DNA of 64,000 nucleotides from Wuchereria bancrofti (lineage: Eukaryota; Nematoda; Chromadorea; Rhabditida; Onchocercidae). A model generated the notes under the pieces. The model saw only the letters and a list, made by a program, of their open reading frames with translations. It had not been told where the DNA came from and searched no databases. The position numbers were made by a program, and so were the translations under genes. The stretch's first letter is position 1. Each line of letters opens with the position of its first letter. The stretch lies in assembly GCA_005281725.1 (NCBI GenBank), contig SSBO01000009.1, positions 6,696,303 to 6,760,302 of the forward strand, given 5' to 3'. Positions 39,201-51,540 of this stretch are shown here, piece after piece.

Positions 39201-40547
39201 GCTATTGGTACTACAAGAAGAGCGCCTGAAAACATAAGTGAAAGTTTGTTAGAAATAAGAATTGTCAGATACTAATAGTCATCATCAAAATTGATGGGAC
39301 TATAGTAATTAACTTATGACACTTCGTCAGATTAGTGTATAAGTAATCAACTGATGAAATGTTACAACAGAGAAATTACCAGCGGAAAAAACTGAAAAAC
39401 CAGCTTCTTGTATAAATGGGTTGACACATAATAATTCATACTGCAAAAATCAAGCTCTGATATTCGTTTGTTTATTTTTTCTTCCTTATAATCTTTTTTT
39501 TAAACAAATAATTCCTTGTGTCGCATTTGTTACCTTTGGATTTCTATTATAATTTTTGATATATTTGATTACAAATCGTTCGATTCTCGACCTTAAGTTA
39601 ATTTTTTAACTTTGAAAACATTTCTTAGATCTGCGCCTTCAATTTTACTGAAGTATTTTATTTTTTAAAATAAAGTGCCATTCTTTCCAGCTTATATAAA
39701 GCTTATTCGTATGATCTGTGTCAGTTGTCTGGCTTTGTCATTTGATCTTTTAGTTTGTTTTTAGAATTTTTTATTTACAGTGAAGAAAGTTTTAGGCTTT
39801 CTTACTGTTTGTTTGCTATATGCTTGTTTTTTTATTTATTTATTTTTATTTTTGTTGATTCCTTCATTGCATTATGGTTATGGTAATATCATAGAGCAAC
39901 AATTTGGAAAATATCAATAAATTAATAAAAATTTGAGTAAAGAACCTCGAAAAGTATACTGTACGATTGATCTGTTGAATTGCTGACAATTGATGTTCCG
40001 CTGTTAACTGAAGCACATCTCAATTCGTTTCCTGCATTCACATCTTTAATCATGCAGGGATCCATTGAATTAATCATTTCGATTCGTGTCTAAGATCAAT
40101 TTTCTAATGAAAGCCGTCGAAACTAATTTGATCACTTGGCTGAGATCAATTTATTCTTTAAAATGTCCCAAACATAAACTCTCTAAGAGTTGCTCGAGAC
40201 TAGAACTAAGCTTGCAAATCCTGCTTGAGGTTCATTTCCAAAACAATGCATTTTCTCATACCTTGCATTAGTTAAGGTGCTTAAAAACCTATTAGCTTCA
40301 TAATACGAATCAAGTTATAAAATATGGATTTGTTTTATAAAAATAATACTCCATGATAGAAATAGCAAACCGGATCATTAATTTTGCAAGCAAAATCTGG
40401 CGGTTTTCGATTTACAAAAATCATAATAAATATTGATACAGCGTAAAAAAAATTGGTTAACTGGCATAGCATATAGGAAATCATTTGATAACGTCCATAC
40501 GTACCAAATTCATTGAGTAATTTATTTGCATCCAGCGATTTGTACAT
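36273..40547 (-). CDS. SLC22-type organic ion transporter (MFS), 10 exons
   Basis: Predicted plasma-membrane organic cation/anion transporter of the major facilitator superfamily. Exons from high to low: 40547-40371, 40089-39946, 39440-39380, 39225-39056, 38657-38461, 38158-38078, 37832-37686, 37406-37195, 36878-36697, 36452-36273, in phase throughout, giving 516 residues, usual for the family. Family marks: N-terminal LLNEFGTYGRYQ before the first helix; a large first extracellular loop (exon 2) with Cys residues and an Asn-Ser-Thr glycosylation site; SDRYGRRR (140-147) after helix 2; WLLPESPHWMI (250-260) after helix 6; and LPETKD (483-488) after the last helix. The start at 40547 was chosen because GATATG follows a TTCCAG that could accept a spliced leader. 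The exon 2 donor (GAG|GTTCTT) is weak but in phase. The substrate cannot be told from sequence. Confidence 0.93.
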
Positions 40548-40776
40548 ATCACTGGAATGTTTAAATGTATAATCCCTCTCAGTCTTCAGGCAAAATGATT
40601 TTTCAACAAGGCAGAAATCACTCAATCACTCTCAGGTTATTAGGGAAGTAAGAAAGGAAACAATCGATAAGTAAGTAGATTAAAAAAATCATTTGACGTT
40701 TGTCATCGCAAGCTCATTGAATTTCGTATTTTGTCCCTGTCTCTGATGAATGAGTCTTTTTCAAATTGAAAAGTAA

Positions 40777-41010
40777 TCAAACTTTATACTCATTTCTTGG
40801 AACTCCCGGTTCTTTATCCGCTTTATCTGACCATTCATTAGCTTCTTTTGGTAATGACGCTGGCAATAACTTGTATCTATCTGTAATTGCTAGCTGAGAA
40901 AAAGTAAGTAGTTATGTTATCGACTGAGTTCTCCTGATAAATCTCAAAGAACTGTAGAAAGAATACTAGGAAAAACCGAAGAAATATATGATTGCCACAC
41001 CTTTAATCAT
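40777..41010 (-). CDS. Possible small protein, terminal exon only
   Basis: Exon 40893-40777 follows a TTTTTCTCAG acceptor and reads LAITDRYKLLPASLPKEANE and on to GVPRNEYKV, then stop. An ATG mini-exon at 41010-40999 (MIKG, donor GGT|GTGGCA) would join in phase for a protein of about 42 residues, but the true 5' part may lie elsewhere. Hydrophilic, no known domain. The clean acceptor and protein-like composition argue for a real exon. Confidence 0.35.
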
Positions 41011-41701
41011 CGTTAGTATTAAACAGATGGAACTTTTAGGACTCGCAAATATGAAATAACTAATAAGTTTTCCTTCCAGGCATCTTTATATACATTCCAT
41101 GTTGTTCTTTCATCAATAAATTAAAATTTGGCCCATGTATTAATTGTATTCATAAAATATAAACTGTGAACACTTCATGATTGCTTAAAAGTTATTACTT
41201 AAAAAAAATTGTTTAGAGCGGTTGGTTTTCCGCAACATTTTAGTTAACCGAATAGATTAGGTGATTTTCCGATAATTCACTTTATTTGGACAAGTCGTGC
41301 CAATGATTCAAAGGACGCTGTTGTTATCATTGTTATTTAAAAGTGTTTTTCATTGACAACCATAATTGTATAAATGACAATTTGCACAATATCAAAAAAT
41401 TGAAATCTATGAAACAAAATGAATGGGAAAACTGCCTACTAAATCTACAAGTCTGTGCTCAACACCAGGTAAACTAGGTAAACAGAAACACCTAGGAAGA
41501 TGAAGTGAGCGGTAAATTGTTTTATGGTTCTTAGCATCATCCTTGTCTCAGATTCTCAAAGTCCACATTTTGTGCGCTTTTGAATAAAAATTAATGAATT
41601 TTTACTCTTGGGAAATTTAATGATCACAGTTATCAATTATTATTTGGTAAATCATCCACATTTATCATGATATGTGATATTGACTAGTTGATTAGAGTGT
41701 T
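41011..41701. other. Intergenic region between divergent genes
   Basis: AT-rich, lying between a possible minus-strand small gene and the plus-strand gene at 41702. Presumably promoter sequence for one or both. No motif that I can name. Confidence 0.35.
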
Positions 41702-42456
41702 ATGGGTTGTAATCGATCCAGAATTTATCATGACAATGAAGTGGGTATCGATCACAAAGATCTTGCATTAACAACATTTGAAATGCAGAAGGCTGACATT
41801 ATCCATGATTTGGATACGGATAACGACCAGAACGGAAGAGTAGCAGTAGATTGTATTTTCAGGCCTACCCGGTACGTGATATTTCATAGGTTGGATTTTA
41901 TTTTCCCTGGTAGTTAAGAAGATGAAGAGGGATAAAATAAAGAATTTTTTTAACGTCTGCATTACAGAGAAATTTATGGACAGCGAGCCATAGATATGGC
42001 CGAAGAACTAATTGTGTGGTCAAAATACGGTTAATTATTTATTCGTATCTTCTTACTTCAATTCTTATCTTTCATCTTTTTTTACATTTTGCAGGATAAG
42101 ATTGAAGTTATTAGTAAAGTATCCAGAATTAAGTGTCGCAAGTGTTAGTAGTTAATAAACCAAGCTTTTTTTCAGTTGTTGTTAACAAACACTGGTGCAA
42201 ATTTGCGAAATGTAATGCAATTTCAAAAATTGAAGGAGAAATTAATGTAGCAAGTTTAGGGATAAAATTCCGAAAGCGACCATTCCCGCATGACTTTCCA
42301 GCATTTGCACATGAAAAGCCAGCAGTTGAATTAGCCCAACTGAGTCGGCTTCGTCCCTCAACCGAACGGCAAAAAACTGCACAAAATCCTGAATTTGAAA
42401 AAATGCGAGAAATGGGAGAAAATGGAACTACTGAAGATGCTGTAGTGAAGAAGTAA
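41702..42456 (+). CDS. Unrecognised 170-residue protein, possibly N-myristoylated, 3 exons
   Basis: Exons 41702-41871, 41968-42029 and 42176-42456, in phase. Exon 3 follows a strong CTTTTTTTCAG acceptor, and reading the intervening GATAAG stretch as an exon instead leads to an early stop. The protein starts MGCNRSR, a Gly-2/Cys-3 arrangement that suits N-myristoylation plus palmitoylation. It continues with an acidic segment (DIIHDLDTDNDQNG), then REIYGQRAIDMAEELIVWSK, a basic stretch (GIKFRKRPFPHDFP) and a charged C-terminus. No membrane helix. I recognise no family. If the start is right, it would be a small membrane-anchored cytoplasmic protein. Confidence 0.65.
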
Positions 42457-43944
42457 ATAAAAATTTCTGCAAATTCGAATTAAAATTTTCCACTATCAAT
42501 TTGGTTTGCGTTTCATAATTACAATATATTTGAAAAAATTTGAGGCTTAGAATTGTTTGCTTGACTACAAATATGTTGCAATTCCAAAATTGAAAAATAA
42601 TATGTAAACATCAGAATAGTTCTCATTTACGGAGATTTGATTTTTATACAAGCCATTTAATATGTAAACAAAGGTTGAAAGGCCAAAGTATGCTGCTGAT
42701 ATGAATAAGATGAAAGCGCCTTAGGTTCACTCAAGTTTTTCATGCAAATTTCTAGCGAAGATTTTCCGTATAAATTTCGCCAAACAATATGTCGTGACAT
42801 GCTCCATCTTGATTTATTCGATACTTGTCGGATGGCATGCAAGTTACGGACAGACTAATAGTGCAGGCTATGTAGCTGTAGGCCAAATGAAGCAAGCAAC
42901 TGGCCTGAAAACCCAGAATAGTTGGAATTGACTAGAAAGAAGTCCAATAATCTAATATGAACAAAGTATGCGTGATATCTGGTATTTGGCAAACTCTGTT
43001 GCCTGACCATAAAAAATTTTGGGTACCTGGAAAACCGTTAGACTGCAACCGAACTCGGTTTTTAATGTTTAAATGATTCATTCAACAATCAATCATTGAA
43101 CAATCAATCAGTAAATATTCGCGAACTTCTCGGACTGTATTCAAAAATCATTTCACAACAATAGACAGTATAAACACTGAGTGAAAGTAAGAATTTGCAT
43201 CGTTGACAAATTTGCCATGCAATCTGTCCGGACATTCTGGAGTCTGCGACTTCCGCGATGAATCGGAAAAGCGGTGGGCAGTCGATCTTGGCTCATTTTT
43301 CACTTCTTAGACCAATAATTTATTGTTCACTTCACTTTAGTTAGGATACGAGAGTAGTAGGAAATAGTACAGTTACGAAAGGGATTGAAAACTGATCAAA
43401 TTTGAACGGTATAGGTCAGAGGTTGAAAGTGAGGAAATAATGAAATAAATGGAGAGGCGGAAAAGCTGCTAGAGTTAGTGATAGCGGACAGCTAGAGATG
43501 AGAAGAGATCGTGAGTAGCTTATAGCAGTAACCATTCGGAAAAGTGACCAGATGATCCACTGGGACAATGGAGGTAATGAGAATTATAGTGATGTAGAGA
43601 GTGAGAGGAGACTAGTTTATTAATAGAGACCTGGGAAATTTTTGGGAAACTTATCTTTAGTGGCTAAGTAGATAAGATTAAACAATTGGTAGTGAAGATG
43701 AAGTGTGATGGAATTTTCCTGTGTTCCTCGGAAGCTATCTCAGTATTCTATGTCACATTTCATTTTTACTTGTGAAAGTTTCTGGTTGTGCCGAATTCAG
43801 AGATGTTTTATTCGTCAGAGCTTCTTTTACATCTTTTTTGCATCGTCTGCTCAACTCGCCATTCTTCGTATAACATTTGTTTTGCGTGGCGTGCGTCACG
43901 TCCTTCCAAGAGTTTATGTCTCATAATTTCAAGCTTGTGAACGA
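42457..43944. other. Intergenic region upstream of the TANGO2 pair
   Basis: The 3' flank of the small gene, then AT-rich DNA with a purine-rich patch near 43430-43640 (GAGAGGCGG, GAGAGTGAGAGGAG). It holds a duplicated AACAATCAATCA motif at 43084-43110. The frame at 43705-43926 has no supporting splice sites. Confidence 0.4.
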
Positions 43945-46674
43945 ATGTGCGTAACGTTCATTTATTTGAATGATAAAGCGGTAGACGATCCGAAAAGTTA
44001 TCAGTTGATCGTGTTAAACAATCGTGACGAGCTATTTGATCGACCTACGCTACCACCAACTTGGAAAGACGGTATTTTATGTGGTAATAATGTTTTTATT
44101 GTCCGTTAAGGATAGTTTTTTCATTTACTATTTCATACAATTTCATATAATGGGCTTTTCTTATCATATATTGGACTTTTATTTCAAATAACAATCTTTT
44201 CCTTTGCATAAAACTTTTCGACAAAAGATAGCTTTTTCTTATAGTGCCCAATTCTTAATATATGCGTGACTTGAATTTGCTTTTCAAAGGAAAAGAAATT
44301 CCAATTCTCGATCTGTCGGTTAAGTTCGACTGAATTTTTAAACCATCGAAATAGTTTTTTTTTTTTCTTTAATTTTTTCAGTTCATTTTTTATATGATAA
44401 AAAGTTGTTATAGGTCGAGATCAAGCAGATCCATATGGTGGCACCTGGTTAGGTATGAGCAGGGATGGTCGTTTGGGGAATGTTCTTGCAGTTCTTGAGA
44501 ATACAGCTGACGAAATACCGTGTGCGATAACGCGTGGTCTGAATTTCACTATACTATAGAAAACTGAAAACTGGTTTGAAATTTAATTCGAAAACTTGAA
44601 ATTTGAAAGTGATGGAATTTTGTTCTAAAATCAGATTTTAAACTTACAAAATACATTTGATCGTGAAATCATATAGGCAAAATAGTCTACGAATATTTGA
44701 AATCTAAAATGCCACCAGAGGACTATGTGGCTGAACAACTCTCCAAAGAAGCACAACAGTACAATGGTTTCAACGTAATTTTACTTCATCGGTACGCAAA
44801 AAGTGTATTTGATAATCGTTTCGAAAACGAACTCTGCGGAAACAAAATTACGTATTTAAAAGTGCTACTATTATAATTATGATTCAATTTGATAACGGTG
44901 CTTTTTGTTGTGATAAATATTAGGTATTGCTTATTTCAGTAATGTATAGTAATGGAGATCTCCTCAAACTCTTAAAATTCACGTCATTTTTCTAATGTCA
45001 GCTGTAGGTTTATTCAACTTTATGTTTATTTAACTTTAATATCAGTCATCGGTTTATTTAACTTTACGAAAGTGCCTGTGTTAAATTCATGAATGATTTG
45101 CAAAAGAATGTTTTTTCTGCCAAAAATATGAATCTTTTTGGGAAAAAAGATGAAAATGATAAAAGGAGGAAGCAGAAGGAAACGAAAGATTTTATAGATG
45201 TCTGTGAATTAATTTTATCATTACCTTGCTTCATATTCAAGAGGAAGTTCTGTTTCTTGAACTATACTCACTTTGTTCTGTCTTACTCCTATGTATATAC
45301 ATATATATATATTTTCACAAATACAGTGATAGACACTTAGTAGAGTCATCGTATCTGATGTCTTCTACAGGCTCTTTAATGAAGAAATTGAACGAAAAAC
45401 ATATTTTGGAGTTCAGTTTTCTAATCGACAGGGCAGTCCAACAGCAGCATTTGGTCCCGGTTGGTGTTTATTATCGAAATTTTTGCCATAGTTATCGAAG
45501 CCGTGATGCATTTATGTGTTTGCTTCTGACATCCTTGCTGATACTGAAAGTTAATTTTTTTGCTCTGACTTAGATTTAGTGGAAAAATAAATGCGTGATA
45601 CGCCTTCAGCTGCAACATTTAATTAAATGAGACTGACTTTCTACAAGTTCACCGCGTTATTATTATTTATAAGCTGTATCAGTTAAATGAAATCACCGTG
45701 TTTCATCAAATTTACTTTTTTTGCAGTATTATCATTTTAGGTATTTATGGATTTGGAAATAATGTATTAGGAAAGCCGTTTAAAAAAATAACTTATGGTT
45801 TGCGGTTGTTCGAAGAGAAATTGAAAATACTAGATGATGAAAATGTTAACGAACAAGAGCTTGTGAAGCAATTCTTGGATATCCTCGTTGATCAAACAAG
45901 GTAACACAATATTTATATTTTTGAGTTCTTCGTTCTTTTTATCTAAATGTACCTAGAAAAAGGGTTTTGTGGTAGCTTGCACCACCACAGAACCGCTTTT
46001 CTAAGATACATTTAGGGCATTATTTGTTTTCCTAGAATCTATTTCTGTGGCTACTGATTTAACAGGAATTAGGATAACTATCAAGATGAATTTAGTTTGT
46101 CATTTCTCTTCAGTTTTAAATTATGGAATTTTTGCTTTAAAAACTTAAGGAAATGCTAAAGTTTTTAAAATGTCGCCATAATACTAGTGCAGTCCATGAT
46201 ATATTATTAATTTTGCGGTAGTAATTATCTGAAGGAGCAACAAGCAAATACACAGAAAGAGAACATAATCAGTTTACTCTTCAGTCATTATCCCGATGAG
46301 CAGCTCATTTCCCAGAAGAAACAAGATAAAGACAGATGCAAACTTATGTCGCAACTGTTTTATGAACTTCCGGAACCTCTGCGATATGGAACCAGGTTTG
46401 TTTCAACTTTATACTTCATTTCCATTTTATAAATTCGATTTCTGACATTTACACCCTCACCACATAGACATTTAACAATTTATGGTTAATTTTTAACATT
46501 TTCAATCATTTTTGAGCATTTGAGAAAACAACATTTTCAAGGTGTCATACCATTGTGCTGGTGAATGGTGTTGGTCGTTGTACATATTTTGAACGAAGCC
46601 GAAAACAGATAACTCCGGTGTCTGATGTTACGTGGGATGATACAACACATTATTTTGATCTTGATGACTTATGA
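43945..46674 (+). CDS. TANGO2: TANGO2-family protein, copy 1, 7 exons
   Basis: Member of the NRDE/TANGO2 family. Human TANGO2 loss causes metabolic crises, and the C. elegans homologues (hrg-9, hrg-10) are reported to act in haem trafficking. Exons 43945-44083, 44414-44536, 44677-44791, 45371-45459, 45741-45900, 46222-46395, 46542-46674, phase-consistent, 310 residues (human about 276). The N-terminus MCVTFIYL followed by LIVLNNRDELFDRP is the hallmark NRDE motif. Next come DPYGGTWLGMSRDGRLGN, YNGFNVILLHR, GIYGFGNNVLGKPFKKI, PLRYGTR and CHTIVLVNGVGRCTYFERS, all at family-typical positions. Its seven exon junctions correspond one for one to those of the neighbouring copy at 48076-50738, so the pair arose by tandem duplication. 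The exon 2 donor (GTG|GTCTGA) is weak but in phase. Confidence 0.95.
45008..45067. repeat. Three copies of GTTTATTYAACTTTA in an intron
   Basis: Units near 45008, 45024 and 45052 in intron 3 of TANGO2 copy 1. Simple AT-rich local repetition. Confidence 0.6.
45943..46016. repeat. 74-nt near-perfect hairpin in a TANGO2 intron
   Basis: Inverted repeat inside intron 5. The left arm runs from CTAAATGTACCTAG to TTTTGTGGT (45943-45973). The right arm, read as reverse complement, is CTAAATGTATCTTAG to TTCTGTGGT (45982-46016). About 30 of 33 positions pair, with a loop of roughly 8 nt. Its size and shape suit either a microRNA-like precursor or the core of a small inverted-repeat (MITE-type) element. 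Confidence 0.75.
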
Positions 46675-48075
46675 AGTCAAAGTAAAGTTGTTTTTATGGT
46701 TTCCGAAATCACATAAGTGTTGCAATAATTGTGTTTTTGATGGACGGCACAGAGTGGTATCGGTTATGAAATTTCATGACTTTTAATTTCTGAAAATCTC
46801 GAAACTTTTCATACATATATCTCGAATAAATTCATATTTTGGTGGTTTTGTTAAATAAATGTATGGTTTAACAAATTAATAAACTAAAAACTGTTCAGAT
46901 AAATGATACCGCTCTTTGCCAACCGAAGAAAAGGTGGGATAAAATGTATGGTTTAAATGTATCTGAAGTTTTTGTTATGGTTCATTGTTTTGCTGTGAGA
47001 AATTTGCTTCATTTTATTAGATTTTCATTGGAATGATTTATGATGATAACACTATGTTCTTAAATGTAATTCTATTTAATGTTTGTTGCAGAAATACTTA
47101 TTGGATTTGCTTTCTAAGTTATGTCATTAATCATGCATGCTGTATGTCCATCTTTCTCTCTCATTTTTCGTCATTGGTTGTGGTCAGTCATTGATTGTGA
47201 TTCGAGTAATTAATTAAAAATTTCCTGGTTTCATTTTTAAATTCATAGAGATGTACATGCTTACTTTGTATATAAACGCTTCCGTTTCTTTTGCTGTTAA
47301 ATATATTGCATTCACTATACTGATTTTAATAATATAACATTCGTGGAATTATTGAGAGATGGGTAATAGTTTATGGGGTAACTAGTTAACAGTTTCAGAC
47401 ATTCTGAGAAATCCACAAGTGCGCGACACAGTTGATCATAGTGGTATTGAAGGCATACAATGACGGAAGCTCCTCTTCCAGTGTTATGTGATAGGCAATG
47501 CGGTAAAGAGAGCTGCTGCCACATGAAAAAGACCATCACGATTCTTGCAATAGAAGATGAAGTGTAGATGTATATGTTATCTTCATTACTGTAATATCTT
47601 TTAGCAAGGACTTTTTGCTGAAGTCTCGATTAAAAGTTAGTGGATGTAGGCAACAAAGAAGGGGTTTAATGGTCGTTTATCATTCTTTTAATACGAAAAT
47701 TGAATGAAATAGCGGACGAAACATCAATTCTTTTGCTCTTTGTCGTCAACATTCTTCATTGTTCATTTGATAACCTTGGAAGAGACCCGTTTTGTTGGAG
47801 TGCATATCTTCATTCCATTAATTGCCGAGTAACTGGTTTTCTGGAATTAAATTCCTCTATGTCTTGGGAAATTTGTTGTGGTATTAATGCAACTACTGAC
47901 AATAATTTATCATACTTTATTCATGATTTGCTTATGTTATGATTGCAGTACTTCATATCATCAAAACAATTTATACTTTCATTTATGAACGAATGTCCGT
48001 ACTGATTTGCAGGCATACTAGTCTTTATAGTTCAAAATAAATTAATTATCTTGTTTATTATTTTCGATTGTTTAA
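46675..48075. other. Region between the two TANGO2 copies
   Basis: The 3' UTR of copy 1 and promoter of copy 2. Frames at 47315-47539 (-) and 47700-47942 (+) have no splice support and no domain. Spacing of about 1.4 kb is long for an operon. Confidence 0.4.
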
Positions 48076-50738
48076 ATGTGCGTAACTTTTGTGTACGTTG
48101 AGCACAATCCAGACGCCAAATATAAATTGATATTGCTAAACAATCGTGATGAGTTGCTCAATCGGCCAACCAGTACCGCCAGATGGGAAAATGGCATCCT
48201 TGCCGGTACTTCATATTCACAATCGTTCAGTGGTGATTTTGATGATTAACGATGGATTGCTAAGTTAAACATACGAAAGTATAAGTGATTGCGTCTATCA
48301 TTTCATTCCGTCCTGGGAGGGAGTGTGGTTATAGTAACTTGCTAAATAAAGATTATAGCTATAACGAAAACTTGGATTAAGATAACAAAAAATATTGTTA
48401 AAATGAAAGTGAATTCAAGAGAATGAAATTGAAGATAAATCAACCGATAGTTTCCAACAAACTCTTGAAAATCTTGTTCATCTTGAGATGGGAAATTCTT
48501 ACCAATTTTATTGGTTTTAAAATTAGGACTTGACTTTTGAACTTTCAAATCAGAACAATGTTTTTCAGGGCGAGACGAGAAAGAGAGTATACGCGGGACG
48601 TGGTTGTGTATGAATGCTACTGGTAGCATTAGTAATTTACTAGCAATCACCGTACCTATACATCAAATGAAATCAAGTTCTCTCACTCTCACTAGAGGTC
48701 AGATATTACTGTTCTGTTTATTACTTGATTTTCCTATCCTCTATGCATTTATTAGGATTACTTCAGTCTTGCAATCTTCACGATAATCTCACCACACCTT
48801 TCCCGCTCTTCACTTTTTTACTTTCGATTTAACGACCACAACTACCAGGAAATCAAGATATTTGACTATTAAAGGCAAAATCGATGCTTCTAGAATTTGA
48901 TCTTAGGTTACAATAGTTAGATTAGAATGTTAACCATAAAATTTCCCTCAAAAATAAAAAAATATATTTCCAGTTACAGGTAAAAAATCACCTTTGAGAA
49001 TTTCCATCAAGCATTCATTAATTCTTATCACTTAAACAATTTTAAAAATTGTTTGAGGAACTTTCTAGACCTAAGTGGAAAATTGCGATACAGGCTACGT
49101 GTAACATTTGATTTTGCTAATTAACCATAATTAAACAAACATTCAAATTCAAGAAATAATATGCCAAAAAAAACTCTCAAATTCTGCGACCTGTGAGAAA
49201 GTGAAAAGTTAAAACTATGTTTTTCCAGGTGCATTGCCAGTAGATTTTGTGAAATCAAACAAAAAACCGGAAGAATTTTGCAAATTATTGGTCAATACCG
49301 TGAATAGATACAATGCATTCCAGATACTTTGTTTCCAAAGATAATTTTTTAAATTTAAGCTTCATTAATACTGAACTTTCTGAAATCCAAAGCGTGATTT
49401 GTGACAATATCACGAAAAGTATTGAAGAAAAGCTTTTCCTACAATTGAAAGTTGCAGAGTATAGAAAACTAGAACCTTGATTAATTCTCTTCTGTACACT
49501 TTCCGGAAAACACCCAAACCTATTAAGAACTTCAGATTTAAATTATTTGTTACTGCAGATGTCCCAAATGTTCAAAATTTTCAGGAATGTTTTTTTTTTA
49601 ATTTATATAAAATAAATATGCATTTCAGAAATGAGTACGATCAATATGAAATTGCAGGTCTAACGTACCAGCCAGACGACAAAATTGAAATTACCAGATA
49701 CCCTCCAGGTTGCTAACTTCTTGAAACATTTATAAAGAAAAAAATCAATGTTATGAGATCTTTCGTGATCATTTCTCTTATTTTCTTGGAATCATACTAT
49801 CCATTACAGGTATTCATGGTTTTAGCAACAGTCCGTCATGTGAACCGTTTAAAAAAGTACAACGAGGTACGGAAAAAGTGAACGTTATTATTGAAGAAAT
49901 AAATAGCGAGGATCTTTCAGAAACAGAAATTATTGGACGCCTTCTACAGTTAGCTACTGACAAATATCAGTAAGTTTTCCAATTATATTAGGAAGCAGCG
50001 AGACAAAAAAAAAAAGATCAGATTAATTTGGAAGATTTGCTGTTTTCTAAGTTACTATCGCTTTAATGATCATATATTAATCTAATATGTAGAAAATAGT
50101 ATAATTGGTTGGAACAACTGAAGTTAATAATTACAATAAACAGAATATGAAATTTAATGTTAAATATAATTCTACAAGTGGAACAAAGTAACCGTTAAAT
50201 AAAAAAATGGAAGATCTATTCCGAATCTTAGTCAACCTCGCTCCAAAATAATATCATTCGCTCAATTTCTCCATACGCTCCTAAAAATTAATAAGATTGG
50301 CCAGTACACATTTTTATTTTAAGATCCGGGAATCTATTAATAACTGTTTTGCAGGTGTTACCCTGATGATCAATTAAAGCGTCGTTGTGGCCGATCTAGT
50401 GAGCTCTGTAAATATCGTGCCGCTATTTTCGTGAGGTATCCTGATGGGATTCCTTATGGCACTAGGTCTGTTATCAGCTTCATCGTCCAATATAGTACAA
50501 CATTTTCTCTTCAAATTTTAGCTCTAAGAACATCCATGAACTTCCAGGAATCTTCTAAAACAGAGCAAACGCAGTCTTCATACAATCTCACTGCTCTTCT
50601 AATTGCAGGTCACATACGATTATTATTGTGGATCGTAACAATCGGGCCACGTATTATGAGAAATCGATGGAGACAGGAGCGGGAAAAGCGAGCGAAGCGA
50701 CTTGGACTGAGAGAATATTTCACTTTGAACTCATCTGA
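48076..50738 (+). CDS. TANGO2: TANGO2-family protein, copy 2, with a non-GT donor
   Basis: Divergent tandem paralogue of the gene at 43945. Exons 48076-48205, 48569-48697, 49229-49340, 49629-49708, 49810-49969, 50355-50465, 50609-50738; 283 residues if all are joined. It keeps MCVTFVYV, LILLNNRDELLNRP (NRDE motif), GTWLCMNATG (copy 1 has GGTWLGMSRDG), YNAFQILCF, GIHGFSNSPSCEPFKK, PDGIPYGTR and SHTIIIVDRNNRATYYEKS, and ends HFELI. Junction phases equal those of copy 1. At the end of exon 3 the sequence is CAAAG|ATAATT where copy 1 has CATCG|GTACGC, so the donor reads AT, not GT, and read-through meets a stop at once. All the other splice sites look normal. The coding frame is otherwise intact, so the gene may work with an AT-AG intron or another donor, be newly inactivated, or contain a sequence error. 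Confidence 0.85.
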
Positions 50739-51540
50739 ATTGTACACAAATGCATTTTTCTGAAAGCAATTTGAAAGTATTACGCATGAAATTCTAAGCA
50801 TTGTTTGTTTGTATACGGTGTTTGCTTCTCAATTAGTAAATTTGAATTTGTTACTTTGTGACATTTGCTAAAAGAACTCTAGATTTCTTTCTCTAGACTT
50901 CGGCAAAAAAAGCAATATTGATTTCTCTGTATTTGTAATTCTTCAATAATCAGGGTAATCCTTCCCGCGCATATCAGAGCTTCACTAACATTCAATAGCA
51001 AAAAAAAATTTCAATGAGAACAATTAGAAAAGCATTGCCTTCAATCTCTAGTATTACTGAAACGCTTCGACAGATTTTAATAAAGTATGCCTCAACTCGA
51101 AATCTTTAAAAGAGTGTTTATGATGCTGTCGTTAATAAATACATTAACCAAATGATGGAATTTGAAACTTTATTATATTTTGGTGTATATTCTAACAACA
51201 AATAAAAACATTCATCTTATAAGAATAAGCAAACTAGATAGCTCTATTGCCATCAGAAAAGACTGAGATCTTAATGATTTAGAAACAAAATTTTAACTGA
51301 TCTTACAAATTTTTCTTCTGTTCTAGTAGAGTACAGAAATTATGAAAATAACTTGGAAAGTTTCGGATAAATACCATTATTTATTCTGCGATAAAATTTT
51401 CAATCCCGAAACAGCGCAAAATTTGAAATTATTTTGAGCACAGACAATTGCTTTTCATAAATTTTCGAAAATCAATGTAAGGCCTCAACTTTCACTTTAA
51501 ATTGAGCAAAGTTGGTCTCAAACTTATAATTTAACAAAAC
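50739..51540. other. Convergent intergenic region
   Basis: 3' flanks of TANGO2 copy 2 (+) and the ALG7 gene (-). AT-rich, no exon or RNA seen. Confidence 0.5.

Noticed and set aside
42093..42150. Candidate exon IRLKLLVKYPELSVAS
   Set aside because: The preceding exon (SKY plus one base) joined here gives GGA TAA, a stop. The phase fits only the acceptor at 42176.
42133..42456. Frame starting at GTG 42133
   Set aside because: The region before 42176 is better explained as an intron ending CTTTTTTTCAG; the coding exon starts at 42176.
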